Below, piece by piece: positions 1-9,980 of a stretch of 64,000 nt of DNA; the first letter of the stretch is position 1, and each line of letters opens with the position of its first letter. The notes below the pieces were generated by a model. It was not told the DNA's origin, did not search any database, and saw only the letters and a program-made list of their open reading frames with translations. The stretch is from positions 4,063,856 through 4,127,855 of the forward strand of contig NZ_LR733275.1 of the NCBI RefSeq assembly GCF_902506415.1, written 5' to 3'. This DNA comes from Massilia sp. 9I (lineage in GTDB: Bacteria > Pseudomonadota > Gammaproteobacteria > Burkholderiales > Burkholderiaceae_D). The position numbers and the translations under genes were made by a program.

Positions 1-1290
1 GGCGGGGTAGCCGGTGACGCGTTCGACCGCGTCGCTGATGAAGACCATCGGCCAGTCGCCCTCCAGGGTGCTGCGGAAGGAGATGCCGGGGATGTTGCCG
101 ATCAGGGAGCGGAACTGCTGTTCGCTCGCGTGCAGCGCCTGCATGATGGCGCGCCGTTCGCTGATGTCGGTGATGAAGCAGACGAACAGGTCCTGGTTGC
201 CCAGGCGGGCATGGCCGATCGCGCGCCGGATCGGCACCAGGCTGCCGTCCTTGCGCTTGCCCATGATCTCGCTGCTGCCCGACATCGATGGGGTGTAGCC
301 GTCGGTGATCAGGCCGAGCAGGCCGTCATGCGAGGCGCTGTCGTCGTCGGCGATCAGGAGGCTGGCGCTGCGGCCGACGATCTCGTCGCGCTGCCAGCCG
401 AAGATGCGCTCGGCCGAGGCGTTGAATTCGCTGATGGTGCCGTCGCGGCCGATGGTGATCACGCCGTCCACCGTGGTGGTGAGCAGGGCGCGCATCCAGG
501 CTTCGCTGCGCTGCAGGTCGAGGAACATCTGGCGGTAGCGCAGCAGGCCGTTGGCGGCGACCACCAGGCCGGTGAAGACCACGGTGATCAGCGAGATCGC
601 AATCGCCAGGAAGGAGCTGTTCGACGAGGCAAGGCTGTTTGGCTCGACCTGCCCGACGAAGCGTGCTGCAGCCATGCCGGTGTAGTGCATGCCGGCGATG
701 GCGCAGCCCATCACGGTGGCGGCCAACAGCAGGCGGCGCGATTCGCTCAGCTTCTTGAAGCGTGTGAGGCCGAAGCGCACGCCCAACGCCAGGGTGGCCA
801 GCACCACGGCGACCACGATCGACAGCCCGAACATGGCGGGGTCGTAGCGCAATTGCAGGCTCATCTGCATGCCGGCCATGCCCGAGTAGTGCATGGCGCC
901 GATACCGGCGCCGACCACGACGCCGCCGACCAGCAGGCCGGCCGGGCCGAGGCGCTGGCGCGAGATCAGGGCCAGCGCCACCGCCGACGCGCCGATGCTG
1001 GGCACGGCCGACATGATGGTGATCCACGGATCGTAGTCGATCGGGGTGCACAGGTTAAAGGCGAGCATGCCGATGAAGTGCATGGCCCAGACGCCGGCGC
1101 CCAGCGCCAGGCTGCCGCTGCCCAGCACGATGGCGCGGTGGGTACGGCTGGCTGCGGCCTGGCCGGCGATTTGCAGGCCCATCCAGGAAGAGAAAATGGC
1201 GATCAGGACCGACAGCAATACGAAACGCGGTTCGTAGACGCCGAAGGTGAGCAGCGACGGATCATCCGGTACTGAGAATAATTCAAGCAT
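1..1290 (-). CDS. MHYT-domain membrane sensor with PAS domains (C-terminal part outside window)
   Basis: This is an integral-membrane signalling protein. The N-terminal ~240 residues carry three repeats of the MHYT signature (MHFIGM, MHYSGM, MHYTGM) on membrane helices, which is diagnostic of the MHYT domain, proposed in the family to sense a diatomic gas through bound metal. A PAS domain follows (GVITIGRDGTISEFN, then a PAC-like stretch ending FITDISERR), and a second PAS begins before the frame leaves the window at base 1. Family members usually end in GGDEF/EAL or histidine-kinase output domains; which one occurs here cannot be seen. The ATG at 1290 opens directly into MLELFSVPDDPSLLTFGVYE, with only a weak ribosome site. 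The gene is divergent from the solute-binding protein gene. Domain call is firm; output activity is unknown. Confidence 0.85.
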   Translation of the reverse strand, partial: MLELFSVPDDPSLLTFGVYEPRFVLLSVLIAIFSSWMGLQIAGQAAASRTHRAIVLGSGSLALGAGVWAMHFIGMLAFNLCTPIDYDPWITIMSAVPSIGASAVALALISRQRLGPAGLLVGGVVVGAGIGAMHYSGMAGMQMSLQLRYDPAMFGLSIVVAVVLATLALGVRFGLTRFKKLSESRRLLLAATVMGCAIAGMHYTGMAAARFVGQVEPNSLASSNSSFLAIAISLITVVFTGLVVAANGLLRYRQMFLDLQRSEAWMRALLTTTVDGVITIGRDGTISEFNASAERIFGWQRDEIVGRSASLLIADDDSASHDGLLGLITDGYTPSMSGSSEIMGKRKDGSLVPIRRAIGHARLGNQDLFVCFITDISERRAIMQALHASEQQFRSLIGNIPGISFRSTLEGDWPMVFISDAVERVTGYPA

Positions 1291-1516
1291 GGGCAGCTTT
1301 TGCGATATTTGGGCAATGAAAAGCGCCCGGGAATGGTCTCAGCAGTATCGCATTTTCATTTGGGAAAGTCTCGTTGAGCACAGGAATCATGCGGGTTTGA
1401 CCCGCGAATGTGTAGCGCATAAGCCACCGTGTGTCACGTTCCGCTAGGCATGCGTTGCGGAAAAATTACTGAAAGTGCTAACCTGTATTTAAAAGGCAAG
1501 TCATCTTCAGGGAAGT

Positions 1517-2284
1517 ATGCTGTTCATTCGACATCTCGCATTCGCACTCGCTGTCGCCAGTGGGGCGGCCGGCGCCGCGGTGGATGCGGCGCCGTCGGCC
1601 AGGCCGCGGCTCTACATCACGACCGAAACCTCGGCGCCGTCGAGCATGATGGACGGCACGCGCGTAATCGGCATCGCCACCGACAAGGTGCGCGAAGCCA
1701 TGCAGCGCGCCGGCGTCGACTACACCATCGAGCTACTGCCCTGGAAACGCGCCTACCTGGCCGCGCGTCAGCGCCCGGACGCCTGCGTCTATTCGACGTC
1801 GCGCACGCCGGAACGCGAAGGCCTGTTCAAATGGGTCGGTCCGACCGACGTCGGCCAGTGGGTGATGATGGCGCGCGCCGACAGCAAGCTGAAGCTGCAC
1901 AGCCTCGAGGATGCGCGCGGCCTGCGCATCGGCACCTACAACGGCGACGCGCGCGACGCCTACCTGCGCGCGCGCGGCTTCCGGGTCGATGCCGCCAACG
2001 AAGACCTCGCCAATGCCGGCAAACTGCTGCTGGACCGCATCGACCTGTGGGCAGCCGCCCTGCGCAGCGGCAGCACCATCCTCACCCGTTACGGCTACGA
2101 CAAGAAGATCGTGCCGGTGCTGGTGTTCAACCGCATCGAACTCTACCTGGCCTGCAATCCGGGTGTGCCGGACGCCGTCGTCGGCCGCCTGAACGCGGCC
2201 TTCGAATCGATCGCGCGCGACGGCACCGGACGCCGCATCGAGCGCAGTTATGAAAGCTGGGGCCAGCCGCAGCGACTGCCTTGA
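1517..2284 (+). CDS. periplasmic solute-binding protein, family 3 type
   Basis: A 255-residue protein with an N-terminal signal peptide (MLFIRHLAFALAVASGAAGA, cleavage near the AAVDAA stretch) followed by a single type II periplasmic-binding fold resembling SBP_bac_3. The order TTETSAPSSMMDG, GIATDKVREAMQRAG, LPWKRAY and GLRIGTYNGDARDAYL is typical of stand-alone amino-acid-type binding proteins common in Oxalobacteraceae. No permease or ATPase gene is adjacent, so it may act as an orphan binding protein or serve a sensor rather than a dedicated ABC importer. The ligand cannot be deduced. It is transcribed divergently from the MHYT sensor and convergently with the tRNA-Leu gene. Confidence 0.75.
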   Translation: MLFIRHLAFALAVASGAAGAAVDAAPSARPRLYITTETSAPSSMMDGTRVIGIATDKVREAMQRAGVDYTIELLPWKRAYLAARQRPDACVYSTSRTPEREGLFKWVGPTDVGQWVMMARADSKLKLHSLEDARGLRIGTYNGDARDAYLRARGFRVDAANEDLANAGKLLLDRIDLWAAALRSGSTILTRYGYDKKIVPVLVFNRIELYLACNPGVPDAVVGRLNAAFESIARDGTGRRIERSYESWGQPQRLP

Positions 2285-2363
2285 GCGGCCCGGGCGCCTG
2301 AAGTCGAACTCGACTGTTAAAGTTTCCGACACTCCATTCCGGTACTGATCCGGTTCAGCTGCC

Positions 2364-2390
2364 AATAAAAAAGCCACCTGGCGGTGGCTT
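2364..2390 (-). terminator. rho-independent terminator of tRNA-Leu
   Basis: On the minus strand an 8-bp stem (AAGCCACC pairing with GGTGGCTT, plus positions 2371-2378 and 2383-2390) is followed by a U-rich tract (TTTTTTATT). It lies about 20 bases downstream of the tRNA-Leu 3' end. It may also stop the convergent solute-binding gene less efficiently. Confidence 0.8.
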
Positions 2391-2410
2391 GTCTACTGCT
2401 GCTGGTCGGG

Positions 2411-2495
2411 TGGTGCCTCCGGCCGGAATCGAACCGGCACGCCTTACGGCGCTTGATTTTGAGTCAAGTGCGTCTACCAATTCCGCCACAGAGGC
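2411..2495 (-). tRNA. tRNA-Leu (anticodon CAA)
   Basis: An 85-nt class II tRNA read on the minus strand. The acceptor stem GCCTCTG pairs with CGGAGGC, with one G-T wobble. The D-loop has the leucine-type GGCGGAATTGGTAGACGC. The anticodon arm CTTGA-CTCAAAA-TCAAG places CAA at positions 34-36, so it reads UUG. A long variable arm CGCCGTAAGGCG is present, the T-arm contains GGTTCGATTCC, and CCA is genome-encoded at 2411-2413. It is isolated, with its own terminator. Confidence 0.97.
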
Positions 2496-2569
2496 CCGAT
2501 AGCAGGCGCGCATCTTAGCACATCGATTGCACGGATGACCAGTATTGCGGCGTGCGGCAGTCCGGCCGC

Positions 2570-3037
2570 TCAGGCGGCCATGCGCTGCTGCAGCAGGCGC
2601 AGGCTGCCCACCGGGCCGACCACCTGCAGCTGGTGCTCCTGCACCGCCACCTCGATCGAGCCTTCGCGGCCGCGCAGCCAGGGCTGCGGCCGGAAGTAGC
2701 TGATGCGATCCGGGTCGGACCCGGTACGGCGGTAGCCGAGCGAAACAAGGGCTGCGTCGAGCGTGCCGATCATGTGGTGGGCATCGAAGCGGGTGCGCAT
2801 CTCGAAGCGGCCCGGGCCCATCATGGCCACCGGCATCAGCCCACCAGCCAGGGCCGGCAGCACGATGAAGGGCAGCGGGGTCTCCGGGTCGATGGCGTGC
2901 AGCACCAGCATCAACAGCGGCAGGCCGAGGGCCACGGTGAGGGCCCAGGGGAACAGCTGCCGCCAGGTGGCGGGACGGCGCAGGAAAAAGGGCCGTTCAC
3001 GAATCCGTACAATTTCCGAAAAGGTAACGCTTTTCAT
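2570..3037 (-). CDS. hypothetical two-helix membrane protein
   Basis: A 155-residue protein I do not recognise. The start at 3037 is chosen because GAGGAG lies just upstream; an in-frame upstream extension to 3172 lacks such a site. The sequence shows a basic, aromatic N-terminus (residues ~1-33), two adjacent hydrophobic segments (~34-52, ending LLMLVLHAID, and ~60-75, FIVLPALAGGLMPVAMM) and a soluble C-terminal ~75 residues (FEMRTRFDAHHMIGTLDAAL onward) with a YFRPQPWLRGREGSIEV strand. That tail may be a small cytoplasmic sensing or structural domain. It has no obvious operon partner. Function unknown. Confidence 0.6.
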   Translation of the reverse strand: MKSVTFSEIVRIRERPFFLRRPATWRQLFPWALTVALGLPLLMLVLHAIDPETPLPFIVLPALAGGLMPVAMMGPGRFEMRTRFDAHHMIGTLDAALVSLGYRRTGSDPDRISYFRPQPWLRGREGSIEVAVQEHQLQVVGPVGSLRLLQQRMAA

Positions 3038-3223
3038 GGTGTCTCCTCGCAGCGCTGCTTGATCGGTTGAGCCCCTGTGGCAACAAAAAACGACCTGTTT
3101 TATTGTGACGATCAGCCGAAGGGTGAAATTGACTCCGCTCAAACACACTGCCTTACAGGCGTAGATTCTCACATCAGGCTGTCGTACCGCGCACTGGTGA
3201 AAAAGATGCAGGAATCGTGCCAG

Positions 3224-3255
3224 AAAAGAAAAACCGCCGGCAAGGTGGCCGGCGG
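3224..3255 (-). terminator. rho-independent terminator of the GT39 gene
   Basis: On the minus strand an 8-bp perfect GC stem (CCGCCGGC/GCCGGCGG, plus positions 3234-3241 and 3248-3255) with a 6-nt loop is followed by TTTTTCTTTT. It lies about 20 bases after the stop codon of the membrane glycosyltransferase gene at 3276. Confidence 0.85.
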
Positions 3256-3275
3256 CTTGTGCGAAGCGCTGCTGA

Positions 3276-5000
3276 TCAGCGTGCGCGGCGGAACAGGCGG
3301 AAGCGTTCGTCGCCGCGGTCGGACACGCGCTGGCCTTCCCACAGCGCCGCGCCGGGGCGCACGCCGTAGCGCTGCGCCAGGTCGTCGTCGTCGCGCTTCT
3401 TGATGCTGTCCTGGATCAGCACGTAGCGGCAGTGACCGCCGGCCAGGCTGACGAAGGGCAGGCGGCCGAAGTAGGCGATCGAGGCGCGCTGGGCCGGGCC
3501 GGCATTGGTCTCGATGCAGTCGGTGTCGGCCGGCAGGCGCGCCGCGATCTGCTGGGCCATGCCAGCGTAGCTCCTGCTGTAGTTCAGGTCCGGCAGGAAC
3601 AGGGTCATCAGGAGCACCCACAGCAGGATCAGCCCGCTGGAAGACAGCACCACGGCGCGCCACAGCACCGAGGGCTGGCGCGACAGGCGCCAGTGGACCA
3701 GCATGATCCAGCCAATGCTGGTCGCGGCCGCCACCAGGAAGGCGACGATGCCGACCTCGGGCTTGAAGCCGGGCACCAGCTTGAGCGCGTTCTTGGCCAG
3801 CTGTGCCGGCCAGCCGGTGAGTTTGGCGATCCAGAACAGCCACACCAGCGCGCCCAGGATGGTCAAGACCATCACCGAGAACCAGTCGATCGCATTGATG
3901 GCGCCGCGCTTCATGGTCGGCAGGCCGAAGGCGGCCATCAGCGCCAGCGGCGCCAGCATCTTGAGGAAGTCGGCGTTTTCCAGCGCCGGGTCGCACAAGA
4001 GCAGCAGGGTCAAGGCGCCGAAGAACATCACCGGCATCACGATGTGCAGCAGGTGCTGCTGGCGGCGCCAGGCCCAGATCGCCCACGCGGCGAAGGGCCA
4101 GGCCGGCCAGAAGAACCAGACGCCGATGCGGAAGAAGGCCCCGAGCGAGCTCAGCGTCGGTAAGCCGACCTGGTGCGCGTTCCACTCCAGCCACTGGCTG
4201 ACCGGCGACAGGCCGTAGGGCTGCAGCAGCGCGGCCGGCAGGATCCAGACCAGGGTGATAAGAAATCCGACACCGGCGGCGACGCCCAGGTGACGCAGGG
4301 TCTCGCGGGTGGCCAGCTTCAGGTAGCGGGTGCAGGCGTACAGGGCCAGCACCAGCACTGCCGGCGCCACCACGCCGCGCGTCAGCGCCAGCGCGCCCAG
4401 CGACAGGCCGACCAGCACGGCATTCCGGGTCGAGGCGCCTTCGACGTAGCGCACCGCGCGGTACAGGAAATAGGAGAGCAGGGCGCCCTGCAGGGTGGCG
4501 GCCAGGGTCAGGTGGCTCTGCACCAGCAGGCCCAGGCAGCCGAGGTAGATCAGGACCGCGGTGTCGCCCAGGGTGCGGCCGTAGTCGTCCGGCTCCGGCT
4601 GGCCGCCGAAGGCCAGGCGCAGCGGCTGCGCTTCGGCGCGGCGGCCCAGGTGGAAGGCGGTGTACCAGAGCGACATGGCGCCGGTAACGAAGATGCCGAT
4701 GGTCGAGACGCGCGCGGCCAGCACGTCACCCAGCAGCCAGCCGAACAGCTTGATGCAGATGGCGCCCAGCCAGAAGGCCAGCGGGCCTTCCTCGGCGGCG
4801 GCCAGGCCGGCGATGTTCGGGTACAGCCAGTCGTCCAGGCCGCCGTGCGCCATGGTCCACATGATGCCGAAGGAACCGGCGTCTTCCTTCCAGGGATGGC
4901 GGCCGATCAGGCCCGGCAGGATGTACAGCATGCCCAGCGCGAGCAGGGCCCATCGAGGCAGTGCCAATGTGGCGGCGGCGGGAAGGCGGACGGGTTTCAT
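3276..5000 (-). CDS. ArnT-like GT39 (GT-C fold) membrane glycosyltransferase
   Basis: A 574-residue polytopic protein with roughly a dozen hydrophobic helices. The first extracytoplasmic loop has an acidic pair (HPWKEDAG, near residue 37) in the place where PMT/ArnT-type GT-C enzymes carry their catalytic Asp/Glu. LLSYFLYRAVRYVEG and similar helices follow, with a small soluble C-terminal domain (from ~480). By family it should transfer a sugar from a polyprenyl-phosphate donor to a lipid or protein at the periplasmic face; whether the acceptor is lipid A cannot be said. It is a single gene with its own terminator downstream. Length (~550-580) agrees with ArnT-like proteins of Burkholderiales. 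Family call is good, substrate unknown. Confidence 0.75.
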   Translation of the reverse strand: MKPVRLPAAATLALPRWALLALGMLYILPGLIGRHPWKEDAGSFGIMWTMAHGGLDDWLYPNIAGLAAAEEGPLAFWLGAICIKLFGWLLGDVLAARVSTIGIFVTGAMSLWYTAFHLGRRAEAQPLRLAFGGQPEPDDYGRTLGDTAVLIYLGCLGLLVQSHLTLAATLQGALLSYFLYRAVRYVEGASTRNAVLVGLSLGALALTRGVVAPAVLVLALYACTRYLKLATRETLRHLGVAAGVGFLITLVWILPAALLQPYGLSPVSQWLEWNAHQVGLPTLSSLGAFFRIGVWFFWPAWPFAAWAIWAWRRQQHLLHIVMPVMFFGALTLLLLCDPALENADFLKMLAPLALMAAFGLPTMKRGAINAIDWFSVMVLTILGALVWLFWIAKLTGWPAQLAKNALKLVPGFKPEVGIVAFLVAAATSIGWIMLVHWRLSRQPSVLWRAVVLSSSGLILLWVLLMTLFLPDLNYSRSYAGMAQQIAARLPADTDCIETNAGPAQRASIAYFGRLPFVSLAGGHCRYVLIQDSIKKRDDDDLAQRYGVRPGAALWEGQRVSDRGDERFRLFRRAR

Positions 5001-5042
5001 CGTTCAGTGAAGCGGTAAAGAATTGTCGCGTAGTATAGCCGC

Positions 5043-5076
5043 GAAAAAAAAGAAGCCGGCGAACCGGCTTCTTTTT
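5043..5076. terminator. bidirectional terminator after rpmE2
   Basis: A 9-bp stem (AGAAGCCGG/CCGGCTTCT, 5051-5059 and 5064-5072) with a CGAA tetraloop is flanked by an A-run on the left and a T-run on the right, so it can work on both strands. It sits downstream of rpmE2 on the minus strand and just upstream of the GT39 start. Confidence 0.85.
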
Positions 5077-5124
5077 GGCAACTCCGGGCGCGCTCGCCCG
5101 GGGCTTGCGTGGCGCCTGGGCGAA

Positions 5125-5394
5125 TTAGCCGTTGGCGACCGAGGTCTTCGAACCGACGGCGCCGAACTTCTGGCGGAACTTCTCGACGCGGCCAGCGGTG
5201 TCGACGATCTTGTGCTTGCCGGTGTAGAACGGGTGCGATTCAGCCGAGACTTCGATCTTGACCAGCGGGTAGTCTTTGCCTTCGAAGTTGATGGTGTCGC
5301 GGGTAGCGATGGTCGAGCGGGTGATGAACTTGAAATCGCAGGACAGGTCGTGGAACACGACTTCGCGGTAATCCGGATGGGTATCGGTCTTCAT
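5125..5394 (-). CDS. rpmE2: 50S ribosomal protein L31 type B
   Basis: An 89-residue ribosomal protein L31, beginning [20 protein letters not shown]. The sequence lacks the CxxC zinc pairs of the zinc-binding form, keeping only one Cys, so it is the zinc-independent type B paralogue. It keeps the family signature [21 protein letters not shown]. The start at 5394 is the conserved MKTDTHP start; a 12-residue upstream extension in the same frame is not typical of the family. It forms the familiar trxA-rho-rpmE series of beta- and gammaproteobacteria with the genes to its right, though a terminator after rho separates it. Confidence 0.95.
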   Translation of the reverse strand: MKTDTHPDYREVVFHDLSCDFKFITRSTIATRDTINFEGKDYPLVKIEVSAESHPFYTGKHKIVDTAGRVEKFRQKFGAVGSKTSVANG

Positions 5395-5550
5395 GATTTT
5401 GCTTTCAATAAGTTGGTAGCCAAACTGCACTTCGTCGGTCGTCTTGCTTCTTGACCCGATTGCCGATCACTTGCCAGGGGTGGACTGAACCGGCGATTAT
5501 AGGGTGAAACGCAGGTGGAGGCAAGCATGGGCGCGCCGACTGTCGCGCAA

Positions 5551-5578
5551 AGAAAAGGGCGGCCCGCAGGCCGCCCTT
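5551..5578 (-). terminator. rho-independent terminator of rho
   Basis: A 10-bp stem (AAGGGCGGCC/GGCCGCCCTT, 5555-5564 and 5569-5578) with a CGCA loop is followed on the minus strand by TTCTTT. It lies about 22 bases after the rho stop codon and separates rho from rpmE2. Confidence 0.8.
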
Positions 5579-5599
5579 CGCGCAACACGCTGCGTCGGC

Positions 5600-6862
<1,263 letters not shown>

Positions 6863-6965
6863 GTTTGTGTGGGTGTCCCGTGACGGGAAAGTAAAGGTAG
6901 GGGAGGGGACTACGAGGTCTAATTAAGCTGGAAGAACCGGAGGCGGTTGGCTTCCCGACGATGAC

Positions 6966-6985
6966 GGCAGCGCGGGCGCGCTGCC
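6966..6985. other. perfect inverted repeat downstream of trxA
   Basis: GGCAGCGCG-GG-CGCGCTGCC forms a 9-bp perfect hairpin 20 bases after the trxA stop codon. No U-run follows on either strand, so it is not a standard intrinsic terminator. It may slow 3' decay or pause polymerase ahead of rho-dependent termination. Confidence 0.4.
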
Positions 6986-7004
6986 GCCGCTCATGGTAGC
7001 AGTA

Positions 7005-7331
7005 TCAGATATTGCTGTCGATAAACTGAACCAGTTGGCCTTTGGCCATCGCGCCGACTTTTTGCGCAGCCGCGACACCGTTCTTGAACAGGATCAGGGT
7101 CGGGATGCCGCGGATGCCGAACTTGGCCGGCACGGCCTGGTTCGCGTCGACGTCGACCTTGGCCACCACCAGCTTGCCCTCGTACTGCTGGGCGACTTCT
7201 TCCAGGATCGGTGCAATCATCTTGCACGGACCGCACCACTCGGCCCAGAAGTCGACCAGGACCGGGCGCTCGGACTTGAGCACTTCGGCATCGAAGTTTG
7301 CATCGGTGATGTGTTTAATGTTTTCGCTCAT
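7005..7331 (-). CDS. trxA: thioredoxin 1
   Basis: A 108-residue cytoplasmic thioredoxin that reduces protein disulfides using electrons from thioredoxin reductase. The active site WCGPC has its cysteines at 33 and 36, and the cis-proline loop is GIPTLILF. The start [10 protein letters not shown] at 7331 is preceded by GAGGAAC at good spacing; an upstream in-frame extension of nine residues is less likely. It is upstream of rho on the same strand, as in E. coli, and may have its own promoter in the 230-base gap to the right. Confidence 0.98.
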   Translation of the reverse strand: MSENIKHITDANFDAEVLKSERPVLVDFWAEWCGPCKMIAPILEEVAQQYEGKLVVAKVDVDANQAVPAKFGIRGIPTLILFKNGVAAAQKVGAMAKGQLVQFIDSNI

Positions 7332-7564
7332 ATGTTCCTCAAAAGAGGTAAGGATCAATTAACGCCTGGCGGCCTGGGCCGAACCTGCGGGGCTATGCGG
7401 CCCGACGCCTTGGCGTACTGCTAATTGAATAACTAGCTGCTACACAATGGTGGAGGCACTGTGTGCAAAATTCAATATGGAAAGACGGCAAGGGGGTGTC
7501 AGGCGGGGATGTGCCGAATAATACCCCATTTTTTCAAAAAGTGTGGATCGGTTTGTACAAAATC

Positions 7565-8008
7565 TCAACATTGCACGGCAAGGCGCAATTGCTCGATCCC
7601 GAGCGGCTTGCGGAAGGCGCCCGCCACCTGCAATCCGAGGGCGCGCGCCAGCTCGGTGGCGGCATTGCGCACCCCGTCTTCCATGGCCGACACCAGGATC
7701 ACCCGGCCGCTGTAGCCCTGGATGGCGGCGGCCTGCAGGAACTCGATGCCGTCCATGTCCGGCATCGCCAGGTCGCAGATCAGGAGTTCCGGCGCATGGC
7801 GCGGCAGCAGGGCCAAGGCGCGCCGCGCGTCGATCTCGGCGTGAATGTCGAACGGCCCCGAAGCATTGAGCATGCCCAGCATCTCGGACAGCACGTCGAG
7901 CATGAAGCGGTCATCGTCGAGCAGCAGCACGCGGCGCGGCGCGATCTGCGGTGCGGACGAGGTGGGAGGCTTCATGCTGGAAGTGCGTGGCGTCTGGAAG
8001 GGAGCCAT
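7565..8008 (-). CDS. single-domain response regulator (CheY-like receiver)
   Basis: A 147-residue protein consisting of a receiver domain after a ~25-residue proline-rich N-terminus. Acidic pocket DDD (31-33), phospho-acceptor Asp79 in LLICDLAMPDMDG, switch Ser106 (VILVSAMEDG) and Lys134 (FRKP) are all present, so it should be phosphorylatable. There is no output domain and no neighbouring kinase, so it probably works by protein-protein contact. The start is uncertain: Met1 (8008) and Met12 (7975) both lack a clear ribosome site. It is followed by a 230-base gap before trxA and is separated from hutC by about 50 bases. Confidence 0.8.
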   Translation of the reverse strand: MAPFQTPRTSSMKPPTSSAPQIAPRRVLLLDDDRFMLDVLSEMLGMLNASGPFDIHAEIDARRALALLPRHAPELLICDLAMPDMDGIEFLQAAAIQGYSGRVILVSAMEDGVRNAATELARALGLQVAGAFRKPLGIEQLRLAVQC

Positions 8009-8056
8009 TATGGCGAAGTTTTCCAGTTACGTGGCGATCTTGAACGACTGTCGGTC

Positions 8057-8773
8057 TCAAACGCTGCCGGTAAAGCGTGCCAAGTGGCCTGGATGCCACA
8101 TCGTGGCCACCGAGGCCACCCGTCCGCCAGATGTGGTGAGGCGGTGCAGCACCAGGCAGGGCAGGCCTTCCCCGATGCCCAGCATGGTGGCGACTTCCGG
8201 TGGCGCGGGCTGGGCTTCGATACCGTAGGTCGCGCCCTGCAGCGGCGCGGCCGCCATCAGGTGCTCGTTCGGGGTGATGCTGCTGAAGTCCTGCGCCAGG
8301 TAGTGGGGTGCGCAGGCCGGGTTGACCCAGCGGTCCTCGACCTGGATCGGCACCTCGTTCTCGAAGTGGACGATGACCGAGTGGTAGAGCGGCGTGCCAG
8401 GGGCCAGTTCGAACTCGGCGGCCAGCTCGTCGCTTGACGCCTCCTCGCGCAGCAGGCGCAGCTGGCTGCGGTGGGCGCGGCCACGCGCGCGGATCTCGTC
8501 GGCGATGTTACGGATCTCGACCAGCGTCGCCTGGTACTTTTGCGGCGCCACGAAGGTGCCCGAACCCTGGCGCCGGGTCAGTACCTGCTCGGCGGTGAGC
8601 TCGCGCACCGCGCGGTTGACGGTCATGCGCGAGACGCCGAACTGGCGCACCAGCGCCTGCTCGGACGGCACCAGGTCGCCCTCTTTCCAGCGGCCGGACG
8701 CGATCTCGCCGACCAGGTAATCCTTGATGCGCTGGAAAATGGGGGTGCTGTCTTGCGCGATGGGTTCTTCCAA
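8057..8773 (-). CDS. hutC: histidine utilisation repressor HutC (GntR family)
   Basis: A 238-residue GntR-family repressor of the HutC/FadR-UTRA type. The N-terminus carries the winged helix (IFQRIKDYLVGEIASGRW, then SEQALVRQFGVSRMTVNRAV) and a UTRA effector domain follows (GTPLYHSVIVHFENEVPIQVEDRWVNP). In the family urocanate is the inducer. A TTG start at 8773 is proposed because GGAGAG lies five bases upstream and the protein then has the usual HutC length; an ATG at 8830 without a ribosome site would add 19 residues. The gene is about 3.9 kb from the hut operon and on the opposite strand. A matching operator lies in the hutU promoter. Confidence 0.85.
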   Translation of the reverse strand: MEEPIAQDSTPIFQRIKDYLVGEIASGRWKEGDLVPSEQALVRQFGVSRMTVNRAVRELTAEQVLTRRQGSGTFVAPQKYQATLVEIRNIADEIRARGRAHRSQLRLLREEASSDELAAEFELAPGTPLYHSVIVHFENEVPIQVEDRWVNPACAPHYLAQDFSSITPNEHLMAAAPLQGATYGIEAQPAPPEVATMLGIGEGLPCLVLHRLTTSGGRVASVATMWHPGHLARFTGSV

Positions 8774-8915
8774 ACTACTCTCCGGGGAGGCTCGAAGCGG
8801 CAAGCGGCCGCGGACACCGGATTTTATCATCGCAATTTGAAAGCAAGACCCGGAGTTCCTGGCAGGGGGAAGGCGCATAAGCTGATCGCACTCCTTACCC
8901 AACCGGGGATTCGCC

Positions 8916-9980
8916 ATGACAGCCATGACCAGTATCTACAACACCGACGAGGCGCGCTGGGCCGCCGTCCAGCGCCGCGACCGCGACGCCGACGGCCAGT
9001 TCTATTATTCCGTGCGCAGCACCGGCGTCTACTGCCGGCCCTCGTGCCCGTCGCGCGGCGCCTTGCGCGCCAACGTCGCCTTCCATGCCAGCCCGCTCGA
9101 GGCAGAGGCGGCGGGCTTTCGCGCCTGCCTGCGCTGCAAACCAGGCCAGCCACCGCTGGCCGAACGCCAGGCCGCCGCGGTGGCGCAGGCCTGCCGGCTG
9201 ATCGAGGAAAGCGAAGAGGCGCCGGACCTCGACAGCCTGGCGCAGGCGGTCGGCATGAGCCGCTTCCACTTCCACCGCATCTTCAAGGCGCATACCGGCA
9301 TCACGCCGAAAGCCTATGCCGCGGCGCGCCGCACCGCGCGCCTGCAGCAGGGGCTGTCGGCGGCGCCGAGCGTCACCGACGCGCTGTACGAGGCCGGCTT
9401 CGGCTCGAGCGGGCGCTTCTACGAAGCCAGCGGCGGCGCGCTCGGCATGACCCCCGGCCGCTACCGCGCGGGCGGGCAGGGCGAGACCATCCGCTTCGCC
9501 GTGGCCGGCTGCTCGCTCGGCGCCATCCTGGTGGCCAGCACGGAACGCGGCATCTGCGCAATCCTGATCGGCGACGAGCCGGAGCCCCTCGTGCAGGATC
9601 TGCAGAAGCGCTTCCCGCAGGCAGAACTGATGGGCGCGGAGCCCGAATTCGAGCGCACCGTGGCGCTGGTAGTCGGCTTCGTCGAAGCGCCGCGCATTGG
9701 GCTCGACCTGCCGCTGGACGTGCGCGGCACCGCCTTCCAGCGCCGCGTGTGGGAAGCCCTGCGCACGATTCCGGCAGGCCGGACGGTCAGCTACAGCGAG
9801 CTGGCCGAACGCCTCGGCATGCCGACGGCGGCGCGCGCCGTCGCCGGCGCCTGCGCGGCCAATCCGGTGGCGGTGGCGATTCCCTGCCACCGTGTGGTGC
9901 GCACGGACGGCGCGCTGTCCGGTTACCGCTGGGGCATCGAGCGCAAGCGCACCCTGCTCGACCGCGAGGCGGGACAGTGA
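8916..9980 (+). CDS. ada: bifunctional Ada: methyl-phosphotriester sensor, AraC regulator and O6-methylguanine-DNA methyltransferase
   Basis: A 354-residue adaptive-response protein. N-terminal zinc-binding cysteines 40, 44, 71 and 74 (YCRPSC and CLRC) match E. coli C38/C42/C69/C72; one of them accepts the methyl group from DNA phosphotriesters. An AraC-type HTH spans ~90-180 (GMSRFHFHRIFKAHTGITPK). The C-terminal methyltransferase has the suicide Cys324 in PCHRV. All three functional parts look intact, so it should both repair alkylation damage and activate its regulon. It overlaps the following 2OG oxygenase gene by four bases (GTGA), indicating co-translation. A second in-frame Met is three codons downstream. 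Confidence 0.95.
   Translation: MTAMTSIYNTDEARWAAVQRRDRDADGQFYYSVRSTGVYCRPSCPSRGALRANVAFHASPLEAEAAGFRACLRCKPGQPPLAERQAAAVAQACRLIEESEEAPDLDSLAQAVGMSRFHFHRIFKAHTGITPKAYAAARRTARLQQGLSAAPSVTDALYEAGFGSSGRFYEASGGALGMTPGRYRAGGQGETIRFAVAGCSLGAILVASTERGICAILIGDEPEPLVQDLQKRFPQAELMGAEPEFERTVALVVGFVEAPRIGLDLPLDVRGTAFQRRVWEALRTIPAGRTVSYSELAERLGMPTAARAVAGACAANPVAVAIPCHRVVRTDGALSGYRWGIERKRTLLDREAGQ

Noticed and set aside
326..1051. A 241-codon frame in the MHYT region on the same strand
   Set aside because: Its translation is Arg/His-rich and out of frame with the MHYT motifs, which are clearly in the other minus-strand frame.
7552..7561. Palindrome TTTGTACAAA upstream of trxA as a GntR-type operator
   Set aside because: It lacks the GTNTANAC spacing and is at the 3' end of the receiver gene rather than a promoter.
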